Shown one piece after another: positions 9,288-21,840 of a stretch of 64,000 bases of DNA. The position numbers and the translations under genes are program-made. The stretch is from assembly GCF_030269925.1 (NCBI RefSeq), contig NC_085112.1:16183501-16247500 (forward strand). Reading direction: 5' to 3'. The notes below the pieces were generated by a model. It saw only the letters and a list, made by a program, of their open reading frames with translations, was not told the origin of the DNA and did no database searches. Within the stretch, counting starts at the first letter, position 1. Each line of letters starts with the position of its first letter. This stretch comes from Bombyx mori (taxonomy: Eukaryota > Arthropoda > Insecta > Lepidoptera > Bombycidae).

Positions 9288-12240
9288 ACATACATTAATA
9301 CGTGTATATGTATATATTAATTAAATTATGTATGTATATATTAATACGTGAATATATACATATATATTACAGTATGATATTATAAGTTATATAGGTATCA
9401 TAAGAATGCCTATCGGCCACTAGAAATTGTAATTAAGACAAGCCAATTTCCTCTCACTTTTGAAGCTCATTTTTGAAGCCATATATGACTTTTGTTCAAT
9501 ACAAATATTTTTCCTGCTGTTTAGGAGTATTGACACTAATAATTCATAGGCTCATTTGCACGTGTAGCGTAATAATTAACAGGATTATAAGACGGTCAGA
9601 CTTATAACTTAGCGATCTCAAGATTAGAAATGTGGGAGTAATATTCTTTGGGTATGAAAATATGTATCGATCGATATTTAAAAAAAAATTAACCCATTCG
9701 TAGGGATCACACCGTTTTAATTTTCTTTCTATGTATTATTATAACTAAATTAATTTTGAATTAATATTATATTTCAGGTACGTACATACAGCAGATGATA
9801 GACACACTTGGTAAGATTTATATTAGTGTTTATAATATAATATAATAGAACAATGTGTTCTATATTTTCTTTTTTATAAAATAAACTATTTAATGAATTA
9901 AAATTATTTAATGATAATAGATAAGTATATGAACTGGCTGAAATCTTTTACGGGTATGCCCTTTTACAACTATCCATGTTTTATTAACCAGCGCAATAAG
10001 CGTCTGTAGGCTGCTTTTTCTTTTTTTAAGTGGCCAGTCAGGTGTGGTAAACCAAGATAGATTGCTCATTCCGAATTTTATTCGATAGAAACCCAAAATA
10101 TTTCCTGATTAAGTTATATTTCCGACCATGTCGTACTCTATGTTATTTTTTATTAAATCATGTAGCCGCCCGTAGAAAACTCGAAGACTATATTCTTTTA
10201 CACCCTTACCTAGTAAATAAATTATATGAATGCGCTTTAAATTTAAATTTCTTGACAAAAGCTTTTGTCGAAAGGGTATTACATATTTCACATAGAGCAA
10301 TATTTATATTCTCTACCGGTCTATCAAACATCACGTAACGTGAACGTAACGTAAACGTACACGTAACCTCTCCCCCGGTTATAAGAAATATTTTATATAC
10401 TTTATTCGTTGAAGCATAGAAACGGTGAAATGATGCGTGTAGAATGGGCTTATGAAAATATACGTGTTGTTTTAGGGTTGTTCTGAGGAATATACCAAAA
10501 GGAAATAGAGTGTGAGGGAACGCTTGACTGGATTTTCATCTCCCGCTTTAACCCTTTGAATACGGAGGCTGGAAGAAGCCTAATGGAAAGCGAATTGAAT
10601 AATTGCATTATTATATTACCAGGATTCAAAAACGTCTTTCAATTCTGGCGAACGCTTAATATCAGATATCATCAGATGTATGGGATTCCTCAGTCGCCGT
10701 ATTGCGATCACTAGTCGAAATTTACAGGTGATAGGCTGCTGTAAATGACGGATAGATGCTACCACCCTCTGTGTTTCTGCCTCTTAGACTCTATTTGTTG
10801 GATTTTAGTCAAACAGATGGGTGCGGATCGATATGCAAAGAGAAGATCAATTTTGTTTTTCCACATTCATCTTTTTTGAAATAGAGCATGCTTAAAAAGG
10901 TTGAGAAGAAATTTTGCTATGGTTCGTCATAATAAATATTTAATATACCGCCATAGAACTATATCATAGTGACCGGTTAAGGTTCTGATAGCAACAAAAC
11001 CTCCCATATCCGCCATTAGTGGGACCACACGAGACTTAACCCAAACATCGTCCTTTCATTAATATCTGAAGTCCCACCTGTTGCTATTATTATTCCCTCA
11101 TCTCTTCATATTAATAAGAACCGTCTTACATTCCCTTCTTGACGTCCTTTTTCCAGTATAATTTCTTTCGGTTCTTAATTTTTCCGATTCAGCGCTCTCG
11201 CTCGTAATATCCGGTTCTTTGAAGATGGCCCCTTAAAGTAAATATTTTCTTGAACAATATCCTGTGAAAGGACAAACTTGGAACGTAAACTGGAAGAGTA
11301 AGTTTTAATAAGGCTTATTTGAAGGAATTATTTAATGCTGAATTATGAAATGCGCGGCTTGATCATTATTATTTTTGTTGAATTGTGTGTTATTGAAATC
11401 TCTGAAATTGGGTCGAAACGTAATATATAATATTGCTACGCAATTTTAAAGACCTCAATCAATAGAAGTATTGTCCTATTGCCTGATGATCAGATGGGAT
11501 AAGATGTTGGTCGTCTATGAAAAAGTGAATTAATTCTCTTCAACTGATATTTTCTATCAAAAATCACAAAAGGTATAATTAAATCTAAGTGCCCGTTATG
11601 TATCCAGGTTTTTTTGATACTGTCTCTGAAGATATACGTGAAGAGTCAATCTAATTGTAAATTGTTATTATTGTTCATGCAAGCAACAAGAATCAGAAAT
11701 TTCATAGCTTTCGTGACCGAAATATCATCGCGACCTCCTGCTGATTCAGACGATATTGGGTTCATTAAATTGAATGTTGCAAAAAACATTATCGCCATTT
11801 AAATACAAGCTGAACTTTTATTGCTAGATGTTAGAAGCTACATAGTCTTCTTCATTTTGTTCTTATCACACTACATGTGGTATTGGCGTAGCATTTTTTT
11901 ATATTCAGGTCTATCGAAAGTGTTCTTGAGGAAGACGAGGCAAACAGTGGTGTACGAAAAATGAATGTTTTATAATTTCCCTTCAGATTTCATTTTAAAT
12001 AACGGCTATTACAATGCACAGGTACACAGGTGCTATTCGTGAGGTTATAGCAAGTGAAGTGAGTGCATTGCAAGTGGTGCTACGTGATCGCATGTTGCAG
12101 GCTTATCATATGATGTTAGGTTGGTAGCGTGTGTGCATAGACAATATGTCATCTTTGTATTCACATCCTTGTTACGCAATTTATTCTCCACTTTCACATT
12201 CATGCTTTTTTACGCCCTATTCCTCAGAAGCTTCATAGTT
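9288..12240. other. AT-rich intergenic DNA, nothing recognised
   Basis: About 3 kb without a gene-like frame or known repeat. A cluster of ACGTAAC-type words lies at about 10334-10371. Confidence 0.5.
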
Positions 12241-12796
12241 AGCAATATTATCAATACTAAAGTAACTCTACCTATTAGTTACGTTGTTACATGAAAACCA
12301 TAAACGAACTAACGAAATTCGTAATAGAAAGAGTTTGAAATCTGGTCAAGAATGTAAGTTTTTCAATATATGGGCCACGCGACCGAAGCTGCGAGCAGAA
12401 AGCTAGTCTATACTAATATAATAAAGAGGAAAATTTTGTTTGTATTAAATAGGCTCCAAAACTACTGAACCGATTTAAAAAATTCTTTCATTGTTTGGAT
12501 CTAGACTATTCCCGAAAAAAACTAGGGATCCTTACTAAAACTCCAATAATGTAACCCAAGGTGTAAAAAAATTACCTAACATATTCTTCACAGCGCATGT
12601 CCTGCGATGATAGAATAAAATAATGTACTACAACTTTGTAGAACACACTATTATTTACAAAAAGTGTCGCGACAGCATATGTCTAACTATTGTAGTTATG
12701 CCGCAGTAAGTGTTCTTATATTTTTAAAAATGAAACAACGTCAAATATCTATGAAATTTTTGTTAAAGACCCGAGCGGAGCCGGACGTGCCGCTAG
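12240..12796 (+). mobile_element. Two Helitron-like elements end to end
   Basis: A Helitron-like 3' end 'gaagctgcgagcagaaagCTAG' stops at 12406. A second element starts at once with TCTATACTAATATAATAAAG, the typical 5' start of non-autonomous lepidopteran Helitrons, and ends at CTAG (12793-12796) after a GC-rich stem-like stretch 'ggagccggacgtgccg'. The left limit of the first is uncertain. No Rep/helicase coding is present. Confidence 0.55.
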
Positions 12797-14240
12797 TCAG
12801 TAAATAAATTGGAACTAAAAACAGTCGTAGTTCTGCGTTAGTTAAGACTTTGACTCGGCGTCAAAGTGGCAGCGAGTTATGAATAAATAAATAACAAATA
12901 CAGAAGAAAATACATATATATTTAATATAGTACTCACAGTAACCCATTTTAATTTACAAACTTGTAACGCTACAAATAGGGATGTGTTAAGAGAGTTCGA
13001 ACACATAATGTATCGATTTAGCGCACAGCCTGTTTCGTCACATCTATATAGTTATTAATTAGAAGGAGAATAAAGTTGTAAAAATTGATTAGAATACTAT
13101 GTACTACTAGTAAAAGTAGTGAGGAATGATGGTGCGATAGTAGTCGAAGTTTGAGAAGATCAGGATTGCATACATATTGTAAACTATTTCTCCTTTTTGT
13201 TATTGGATTTTTTGACAGAAATAACAAAATAGGAGATTTTTTTACTCCAATCTCACACTATTCCAGTACAAGGTTAATAATTAAAACCCGAATCCTATTT
13301 AGCCCCTATTACAATTAAATATTCAAGGTTTGATGCTGCAGTTTTATCTGGGTTGAATTGACCGTAGTCATGAACGGACTAAAGATAGTTGACGACGTCT
13401 TTTTGTTTTCACAACTAAAACAATTACGAAATAATAAAAAAATGTTTCTCTCTTCTAATTCTTAGGATTCATCAAATTCAAGTAATCAGTTAATTTAAAT
13501 ACTCAACAACCATATAATTAGAAATCGATTTAAGCTTAGCACAACCTTATGGCATTCATAAATCATGCGGCCGGGCAGCGTCTCTACTTGTAGAGTCCAT
13601 TGTGGAGCCTCTATTCAAGCGTTTTGAATACGCTTGATTTACTATTTTGCTCCTGCATTGTACAAAGTAACAGCTATAGGTAATAAAGTAATGTTTTTTG
13701 TAGAAATTAAGTTTGTTTCTGTTTATTCTCTTTCAGTTAATGAATATTTAGTTCAATTAAATCTTTAAATTATAATGATAAAATGGTAGCTGTTTACAAT
13801 TTTAATACAAAATCTTTAAAAGCCATAATTATTCATGTATTTTTTTAAACTATTAAGTGTCCAGAAAAAGCTTTGAGCGGTAACTAGATATTTCTAAACA
13901 AAGATAAGCTTTCGAAGGCGAGGTCAGAGCGAAACTTATCAAGTAAAATACCTCAAGAAACACATAACAGAGCGCTCGAGAAACACGAATGAGAGTTGGT
14001 CTGGTTATCTCGTGTTCACTTAAGCCGAAGGAAATGCTTATTGTGAAAAATAGTTATTTCCGATGCTGCCTGAATAAAAATGAGTTTTATTGTGTTTAGA
14101 CTCGTAGCTTCAGATTAGGGTGGCTTATCCGAAAATTAATGTATTAAGTGTTAGGGTCATGTCAGAGCTTTGGAATGATGCGTTTATAGCCTAGTGCTGT
14201 CTAGTGCCCTTCGTAAATAGTCGAAATCACAGCTCTTTTT
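12797..14240. other. Intergenic DNA, nothing recognised
   Basis: AT-rich, with no gene or known element. Confidence 0.5.
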
Positions 14241-14244
14241 TTCA

Positions 14245-14472
14245 TTCTTTTTATTGCTTAGATTCCATCTGATGTTAAATGGTTACTGGAGCCTATAGAC
14301 ATCTACAACGTAAATGCTCCACCCACCTTGAGATATAAGTTCTAAGGTCTCAGTATAGTTACAACGGCTGCCCCACCCTTCAAGCCGAAACGCATTATTG
14401 CCTCACGGCAGAAATAGGCGGGTTGGTGGTACCTACCCGTACGGACTCACAAGAGGTCCTACCATCAGTAGG
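14245..14472 (-). repeat. Bm1 SINE fragment (minus)
   Basis: It runs from 'ttttattgcttagat' to 'aagaggtcctaccatcagta', the Bm1 body in reverse without the tRNA-like head. A weaker Bm1-like trace follows at about 14505-14590. Confidence 0.9.
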
Positions 14473-14599
14473 CTTTCACAGCTTACCGATTCCCATTGAT
14501 AACGAGCAGCACGGTGCAGTTGTTTTATTCTTCAAGCCGCACTGCCAGATTTTATTGTGGCAGAAATAAGTAGAACAGTGATACTTACATACATATTTC

Positions 14600-15990
14600 A
14601 TATTAATGATTAAAGGTAGGATGTTACGATTCTTGCTACTACCGATAGATTACCTGAAGGACTAGTAGTTGCTCGAACAATGAATAATAAATTTAGTTCC
14701 CGTTCATCGTTATCCAAACTATATGATCAACAGTTGCCTAGACTATTATCATTAGAATTATCTGACCTAGCCTATTATCATGTTGTGTATCATATTATTA
14801 CATTATTTTAATATGACAATGCGTGTTGGCCACTGCCAACCGCTTGCAATCCTTATTTTATATACGGCCTGATAGCCATCTCGGTCGTGAAGCTTTGTAT
14901 TCTTTCATTTAATTCACTATTTCTATATTATATATTATATAAAAAAAACTATATGAAATCGAGAAAACCAATAAATTTAACATTTTTAAATATTATTTAT
15001 GGATAGTTTCATGAGAATCATTCCTATAGATAGCCGCGTCGGGAGAAGTATGTATGGATGTGGATTTATGGCGTCGGTAAGCGGTCCCCAGTCGCCATTG
15101 GATACACTTGCATAGTCTAAATAAATATCAGTAACTTATGTTTAAATGTTATGATTTAAGGAGAAATATAAATATTATTTTTCATTTACCATCATCATCA
15201 TCATCATCACTTATCATCATTATCATCTAAATCTGTGTTTGATAAGCTATATATTTTTTTAAATTCTGAATGCAGTCATTTGGCCGTGCTCCATAACTGC
15301 TGTTCATAAGGGATGTATGTGACCACGGAATACTAATTATTTTATATTATGCTTTTCTATATTACAAATAAATAAAAATAGCTTGCAAAGTTTGGAATAC
15401 ATACGTCAAATGAAAGATATTTCATCGAGCGGGTGATATTGCTCGGCAGACTGACAGTCCGAATGTTGTTCGGAACTTGTGTATATGCAAGCTTATCTTG
15501 AAAATGTCGTAAGCGAGATTCAGACATCTAGCAAATATATTGTGTTCTTGATGGCTACCGCCACAAAAGGTTAGATTATTCCAACCAATATTCTGTCAAA
15601 ACAATATAATATAATCCAGTGGCTTAATATTGTAACTACTGCCGTCGCATGCACTGCGTAACTCCATAACGCTATTGTTCTGTCTACCCACACGCACCAA
15701 GTTATTGACTGATGATATTCGAGATATCGGAGCATTCTGATAGGATTATCGGCTTACAGCGGTACACGCTGTGTTGGGTAATCAAAAAATTTGAATTATT
15801 CGGGATTTTTCGTACATAAAACATGATTTGAGCGCTTCTGGATTTCAAATCGGATATATTGATCTTTTTGCCTGTCGGGATCTAACATAGTGCTTCACAT
15901 GCATTCATATACTAAACGTACTTATGTCTGGATTATATTTATACGACTACTGATCGCTCAGTCGGTACGGATTTAAATAAAGCTTCAAAC
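14600..15990. other. Intergenic DNA, nothing recognised
   Basis: A short (CAT)n run lies near 15187-15230. There is no gene-like frame. Confidence 0.5.
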
Positions 15991-15995
15991 ATAGT

Positions 15996-16250
15996 TTTAC
16001 TGATGGTAGGACCTCTTGTGAGTCCGCACGGGTAGGTACTGCCGCCCTGCCTATTTCTGCCGTGAAGCAGTAACGCGTTTCGGTTTGAAGGGCGGGGCAG
16101 CCGTTGTAACTATACTGAGACCTTGGAACTATATATCTCAAGGCAGGTGGCGCATTTACGTAGTAGATGTCTATGGACTCCAGTAACCACTTAACATCAG
16201 GTGGGCTGTAAGCTCGTCCACCCATCTAAGCAATAAAAAGAAATAAAAAG
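15996..16250 (+). repeat. Bm1 SINE fragment (plus)
   Basis: It starts at 'tttactgatggtaggacctc' and ends with the A-rich tail 'caataaaaagaaataaaaag'. It is headless and otherwise a good match to the Bm1 body. Confidence 0.9.
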
Positions 16251-16644
16251 AAGTTGCAACGAACCATCAGATACTACCAATTTTTTTATAATAAATGTGA
16301 GGATTAAAGTTATTCAAAATGACGCTCGAAAGCTTTTAATGGTAATTTTAATACCATAATATAAAATAAACATTAAAGTCTCTACGATTGTTAATGTGAG
16401 TTCACAAGCAGATTGTGGCAGTTATAATAATAAATTTGAAGTATGAAAACTCTTCGTATTATCATTGTTTTGTTTTGTTTTGTTTTATAAATAATTGGGA
16501 CAGTAATGTCTGGAGCGAGTGTCCTTTATTATTTTCATTTTGCGTCTAATTGCTCGCCGGGCCCGCATTCATCAGTAAGATCGGAACGGCCGCAAGACTT
16601 AAGAGACAGCGCTTCGAAATTAAGTTTTTAACTACTCAGCTAGC

Positions 16645-16970
16645 TTACTGGTAGTAGGTATAGTTACAACGGCTGTCCCACTCTTCAAACCGAAACGCAT
16701 TACTGCTTCACGGCAGAAATAGGTAGGGCGGTGGTAACTACCCACGCGGACTCACAAGAGGTTCTGGTGGTAGACCTTTTGAAGCAGTAATGCGTTTCGG
16801 TTTGAAGGGAGGGGTAGCCGTTATAACTATACTGAGACCTTAAAACTCATATCTCAAGGTGGGTTGCGGCATTTACCTTGTAGATGTCTATGGGCTCTGA
16901 TAACCACTTAGCACCGCGTGGCTTGTGAGCTCGTCCACGTATCTATGTAATAAAAAATAAATAAATAAAC
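16645..16970. repeat. Rearranged Bm1 fragments, inverted pair
   Basis: A minus-strand Bm1 piece ('tatagttacaacggctg' to 'ctcacaagagg', 16659-16763) meets a plus-strand piece ('ctggtggtagacc' to 'taataaaaaataaataaa', 16764-16970). A short plus-strand start ('actggtagtagg') sits at the left edge. The plus piece has an internal deletion like that of the copy at 1042. Confidence 0.8.
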
Positions 16971-17020
16971 TTAATTATAATCTGAGTGGTTCGTACTGAG
17001 TCTATGTTTGGCGTTACAAT

Positions 17021-17437
17021 TTGTTTTGTGTGTTCCAATATCTCTTAGTGCACGCGTGTAATAATATTGAGAGACACTTCAAAGTATGCAATATGATTGC
17101 ATTGCCGTCCAAGAAGTACGTAGAATTTAAGTTGATGAGCGTGTGTGGTTTAAGATGCTTTTCCAGTACGACCATTGATCAAAATCCTCAGTTCTTACTG
17201 GTGTATTGATGTCAAAAAAGAAAACTAAAAGCTGTTTAAAGTTTTAAGGGATATCAGGGCAGTGCTTATTACAAAGTTTTTCTTCTTCTCAGTCGTGTCA
17301 CTCTTGACAGAGTGGTCGTGATCGTCATGTAGTGTTGGAAGGGGCAAACTTGATGCGTCTCACGGTGTCGCGCCATCTCTCCATCAAAGTTTTTAAAGGG
17401 ATCGATTCTCTCTCGGGACAAATGAGTAAACTAGCAC
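17021..17437. other. Intergenic DNA, nothing recognised
   Basis: Short open frames only, with no family match. Confidence 0.5.
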
Positions 17438-17439
17438 AC

Positions 17440-17625
17440 GGCTCACCTGCTGTTAAGTGGTTACTGGGGTCTGGGTATCACTGGGTGAATACCATGACCT
17501 ACTTTGAGACATAGTCTCAGTTTCCGGATGTCCCACCCTGTAAGTCAGAACGCAGTATTGCTGTACTGCTGCGCAGTGGCAATAACCCGAACGGACTCTC
17601 AAGATAGTCCTATCATCATCATTAA
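17440..17625 (-). repeat. Diverged Bm1 SINE fragment (minus)
   Basis: 'ggctcacctgctgttaagtg', 'ttactgggg', 'cctactttgagacata' and 'cggactctcaaga' follow the Bm1 order in reverse with many substitutions. Confidence 0.6.
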
Positions 17626-17629
17626 CAAA

Positions 17630-18220
17630 ATGTTCTTAAATATATATTAAAATTGAAAAAAAAAGTCATTATCATATTCCATTTCAATAACAAGCAATTA
17701 TACAGTTTACATATTATGAGAACAGAATTAAAATGATGCTCATACAACACACAAATATACACTACACTTCACTGTCGAGGAGTTCTTAAGTAACACTCAA
17801 TGGCTTAAACAAAACAACACCTGCGAGCTGTCGAGATTAAATAAATCAAATCAATCAAATTTCAATTGTATATTGTCAATTTAATTTCGTTATGAAAATA
17901 TATACATAAATAAACAGTAGGATCTGAAGTGTCTGTATATTGAAGAAAAGTAAACAGAAGCGGAAGAACTGGAAAAGAGAATAGATAGATAAACCATCGT
18001 TTTTCAGAATTATTTTTGGCTGCGCTTTGTTTGTACACACCTTCAGAACTACTGAATAGATTTTAATGTAATTTTCACAGGTACATAGGAATTAATTTGC
18101 AGTAGAATGTGGTTTGTTAAATATAGGCTGTGGTTTGTTAAATTGTATAAAACGTCACTATCGTAGAAACATTTTTGTAATTCACTTTGTCAGGTGCTAC
18201 AAGATATAGAGAAAACAATA
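17630..18220. other. AT-rich DNA with a Helitron-like trace
   Basis: From about 18000, 'cttcagaactactgaataga' and 'tttcacaggtacatagga' resemble the inside of non-autonomous lepidopteran Helitrons. Ends are unclear. Confidence 0.35.
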
Positions 18221-18229
18221 TAATTAATA

Positions 18230-18500
18230 TGAAATTGCCGGTCCCAAGCCCGGATGAGAAAAGAGGAGGGTTGAGTAGAGCTGGACATTCCTACCGTAAA
18301 ACGTCAACGCCGAGCACTGGGCGGCGGGAAATAGCCCAGCCGTCGGATCCAACCAGAGACCCGGAACGGGACCAGTTTGCCGTAAAGGACTAAATCTCTT
18401 CGAAATACTGATGTGGAAGGACGTGGGAACCCACCACAATTACATCCCAAGAGAGTCATGGACAGAGAAACATTTAAACTGTTTCAAGGCCATGACCACG
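18230..18500 (+). other. GC-richer block, possible LINE UTR
   Basis: The stretch around 'ccggtcccaagcccggatga' and 'gtaaaacgtcaacgccgagc' is unlike its AT-rich neighbours. It recalls untranslated parts of insect non-LTR elements. I see no conserved protein in any frame. Confidence 0.3.
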
Positions 18501-18539
18501 ACCCTCAGTAATAAGGAAACCGACGCAAGGAGGAATATG

Positions 18540-18735
18540 AAATTAACTCTGTATATATATTGTAATTCTACGTTTAAGCCACTGAACCGAGTTTGATGAA
18601 ATTCGGTATGGAAATAGTTTGAGCCCTGCGAAGGGCCTTACTTACCTTTCTTTCCACAGTTGAGCACGGGTTCCCAGCCATGCGGTACAAAGTAGCACAA
18701 TTCATGGGAACGAAGCTGCCGGCAGAAAGCTATTT
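18540..18735 (+). mobile_element. Helitron-like 3' end
   Basis: 'ccactgaaccgagtttgatg', 'gaaattcggtatgg' and the end 'gaagctgccggcagaaagcta' match the 3' part of common lepidopteran non-autonomous Helitrons. The final G of CTAG is changed (CTAT), so the end is decayed. Confidence 0.5.
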
Positions 18736-19097
18736 TTTATTTACAAAATTACGAAACAAAAATATTGCTATATTAAAAGCGTCTTAAGCGTATAACTTTT
18801 GGTCATTTCCACTTGATATAATTGGAGTATATGCCCATTTTACTTAAAATTATCATGAACATCTTTGTGTACGTTAATTGTCGTTTTCTTATTTTCATAG
18901 CGGCTGATAGGATGCGGACGTCGGTCATGGATTCCAAAAGCACACTTACCAAAATAAAAGTGGTAATGAGTTACTAATCCGCCCGCCGCTCCGGCCTACA
19001 CCGAGCGCGTAGTCACTGCACACGAACTCACACGCTGAAATCACAGACTAATTACCCTTTTGTAAGCAAGTCCGTGGTTGCATGTGTGAACACTCAT

Positions 19098-19242
19098 GTA
19101 ACATGGCTCATGGCTTGTGGAGAGTACTTAAAGGTAAGCATCGGGTTGGCTCTGCCCTCGCATTGCTGAAATTCATGGACGACGGTAACCACTCACCATC
19201 AGGTGGACCGTATCTTTATCTGCCTACAAGGGCAATAGAAAA
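19098..19242 (+). repeat. SINE-like family B, copy 1
   Basis: 'ggcttgtggagagtactta', 'ggcgacggtaaccact'-type sequence, 'ccatcaggtggaccgtat' and the tail 'tgcctacaagggcaatagaa' are shared with 25500-25645 (+), 21278-21365 (-) and 29210-29345 (-). A family G MITE-like element follows directly in the A-rich tail. Confidence 0.65.
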
Positions 19243-19650
19243 AGATGTGTGACACCGGATAGGAATGAAGTTCCTTATTATAAAAATATTAATTTTAAGT
19301 TCTATTCGAGGTATAAAAAAAAAACTGGAGGCTTCGCAACAACCCACGGTCATTCGGTAGCGTGCGAACTTATTGTGGTACACTTCATTCACGGTTGTTT
19401 GCATAAGAGTTAGTGTATTGCGCAAACGAACGCTCTGAGATCGTGGTCAATGAACGAAAAAAAATATGTTATTTTTTGTACGTTATTGAAATAATAGTTA
19501 AGTCGTACACTGTGTACATTACTAATTTGTACGTTATTACAAAGTTAAGTTGTACACTGTGTGCCGTACTAATAAAAATCTTACGTTACGGACGTTTTTT
19601 CCCGGTTAGGGTGCCCCTCCGCATCGTCCCATGAGGATCTTCGTTCCAAG
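19243..19650 (+). mobile_element. MITE-like element, family G, copy 2
   Basis: It runs from 'gatgtgtgacaccggatagg' to 'atgaggatcttcgttccaa'. Near the start is the palindrome-like ggaatgaagttcc. The block 'tacgttatt..aa.gttaagt.gtacactgtgt' occurs twice in tandem. The interior is shared with the copy at 53702 ('acaacccacggtcattcggt'). Confidence 0.7.
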
Positions 19651-20230
19651 AAACTTTCGCACAACTATGTGTACATATAATTGTGCTATAGGCAATCGAA
19701 AATTACGAAACAAGCTAGCAGTTCATCTTAATTAAATTAAAACCATCAATCAATTAGTATTTTTGTGAAAGAATACTAACTAGTGCCCGCTCAATGATGA
19801 AACAACTGACCATCAACATTGACACCACAAGGCTTAGATTCATTTTATGAAACAGTAAACAATACTCATCAGTCAGTTAGAATGTCTAAAATCCAAATAC
19901 GCGCGACTGTTGTCGTTAGCTTTGTTTTTAAAGATACAGAGATACCTAGTGATATCATCCTAAAGTGCGTAAAAATATCCGCGAAAAGAGACATCTCTGG
20001 GAGTAAAAACATTCTACGCAACAATTAGGAAATTACGGTGATGACTCATTCAACCGCAGAGTTGTCTGTGACCACGAAGAATGTAAAATATTCGAAACGT
20101 GGGAAATAGTCTGACAATGTTAAAAACACGAGATTAAACCGCAAAAGTAGTTTTCTTTATGTTCATGTTATGAATTCATATTATTTCCTTTGTGGCTGAA
20201 AAATAATGAAAAAACAAGAAGAAAATAATT
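19651..20230. other. AT-rich DNA with a dispersed 3'-end repeat
   Basis: Bases 20030-20150 match 3230-3360 ('attcgaaacgtgg', 'tgacaatgtta', 'acgagattaaacc'). The rest is unrecognised. Confidence 0.45.
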
Positions 20231-20329
20231 GACAAACAGTGAATGAGGATATGGTACTTAACCGTTTGGTCTTTGCCTATTTATGTGATGATAACCTTCT
20301 CATTGCGTTATCCGCTAATTATTTATCCG

Positions 20330-20640
20330 ACCTAGGCAACGGGGCAATGCAAAGTCCAAAATCGCCCGAAACATGTCTTGTAGGATCCACCGAATCCACT
20401 CTCAGTGTTTTTAGGCCCCTCGTGCACCGGTCACCGTCCTCTTCGATCACGAAGAAAAGTTTGACAAGCAAACTAATACACCAACTGACTGATTTTCTCG
20501 CCGGATCATCTCAGTGAGTCGCGATTCCGATCTAATGGTGGATTCTGCGACCGTGTAAGCAAATTCTCTTTTGGGTTGGGCCCGTGAGTCCAGGCGTAGC
20601 TGGAATAGCCCCAGCAAATAAGTAGGAGAATTAAATGTAA
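20330..20640 (+). repeat. LINE 3' end, family C, copy 1
   Basis: 'tttttaggcccctcgtgcac', 'ttctcgccggatcatctcag', 'cgattccgatctaatggtgg' and an A-rich end follow the same order as the copies at 46106, 54585 and, in reverse, 27165. The pattern fits a non-LTR retrotransposon 3' UTR. Confidence 0.65.
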
Positions 20641-21277
20641 TGATCAAGTACCTTAATCGTTAAAAAAATTCTATCATTTTTTCACTACAAGCTTACAAAT
20701 AGTACTAATAACTATGCATGATCTCATTTAGATAATCGATGGGTTGGATCTACAGATTTTGTAAACTAATCATCTTACGTTAAAAGTTATGAAGTTTTTC
20801 AGTCTATTTCTGAAGCGAAACAATACAATGTACGCTGTGTTCTCGGTTGACGGCGGCATTCATGTTGTAATGTCCATGGGCTCTAGGTGAGCCGTAAGTC
20901 CGAACACCGATCGAATACCAAGACAAATTTAGGGTTTTAATTACACGCTCTATCGCATCGTAAGCTTCCGCACGCTAAGCACTTTTGTTTCCACGATCAA
21001 ATCTGAACAAATAAGTGATTTGCATGCAAGATGAAGCACCGACAAGAAATATATGCAAAACACAGGAATTTCACTTGTGTTTGTGAAGGAAACTAAAATG
21101 ATTAAAAGTTATCCACAAGCATGTGAGACTGCGATCGATAGTACGCGATGAGTCGGGCGCGTAACGCGGTCTATTTCCAGTCGCGTGTGTGCACTTCAAA
21201 TATTTACTTACCGCGAGAATCAAGCCTGTTGTGTTTAGAGCCATAAAACTAGCGATATTCATAAAATATTACCAATA
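20641..21277. other. Intergenic DNA, nothing recognised
   Basis: A short Bm1-like trace ('atgtccatgggctctaggtg') lies near 20870. Confidence 0.45.
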
Positions 21278-21365
21278 CGGCCCACCTGATGGTGAGTGGT
21301 TACCGTCGCCCATGGACTTCAGTAATGCCAGGGGCAGAGTCAAGCCGCTGCCTACCATAATGTAT
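21278..21365 (-). repeat. SINE-like family B, copy 2 (fragment)
   Basis: 'ccacctgatggtgagtggtt', 'accgtcgcccatggacttca' and 'ccaggggcagagtcaagccg' are the reverse of the family B body. Confidence 0.7.
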
Positions 21366-21840
21366 ATATTTCATACTAATTAAATGTGTGAGGCAATTAT
21401 ATCCGACTAGGATTTTTCGCTCTGTGCTTAATAGGCTCAAGATTCACTTCGCGTATAATTATTTTTCAAATAATTGCGGAAAGATATTCCTTTTTAAGTA
21501 TTTGAGAGTAAGCCACCTTCGCCTGTTCTCTGACCACACTCAGGCCGTCTCGTTACCCGGTTATAGTTAACCGCTCGTCAACTAATAGCTGAGGGTTGCT
21601 TCTCGATTATATCCATCGCTTCGATACCTGAAGACGTTACATGATATATTGTGTGCTATGATTCATTGCGGGAGTTTCACTAAGTATCGAAGTACGGCAT
21701 GGCATAGTTCCGGATTTCGAAAATACAAAATATTTGTTTTGTTTTAATTCATTGAATAGACAAAGCATTTGACCAATAATCTCATTAGGTTAAATTAATA
21801 TTATATACACAAGAGGATCTTTTAGTTAATAATTTTATTG
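21366..21840. other. Intergenic DNA, nothing recognised
   Basis: AT-rich, with no gene. Confidence 0.5.

Noticed and set aside
15187..15230. CAT repeat as a CRISPR-like or satellite array
   Set aside because: A simple trinucleotide run without spacers, possibly an old LINE tail.
15947..16225. Open frame of 92 codons (and similar ones at 52524-52784 and 58231-58575)
   Set aside because: They lie inside Bm1 SINE copies and share repeat-derived peptides. They are not genes.
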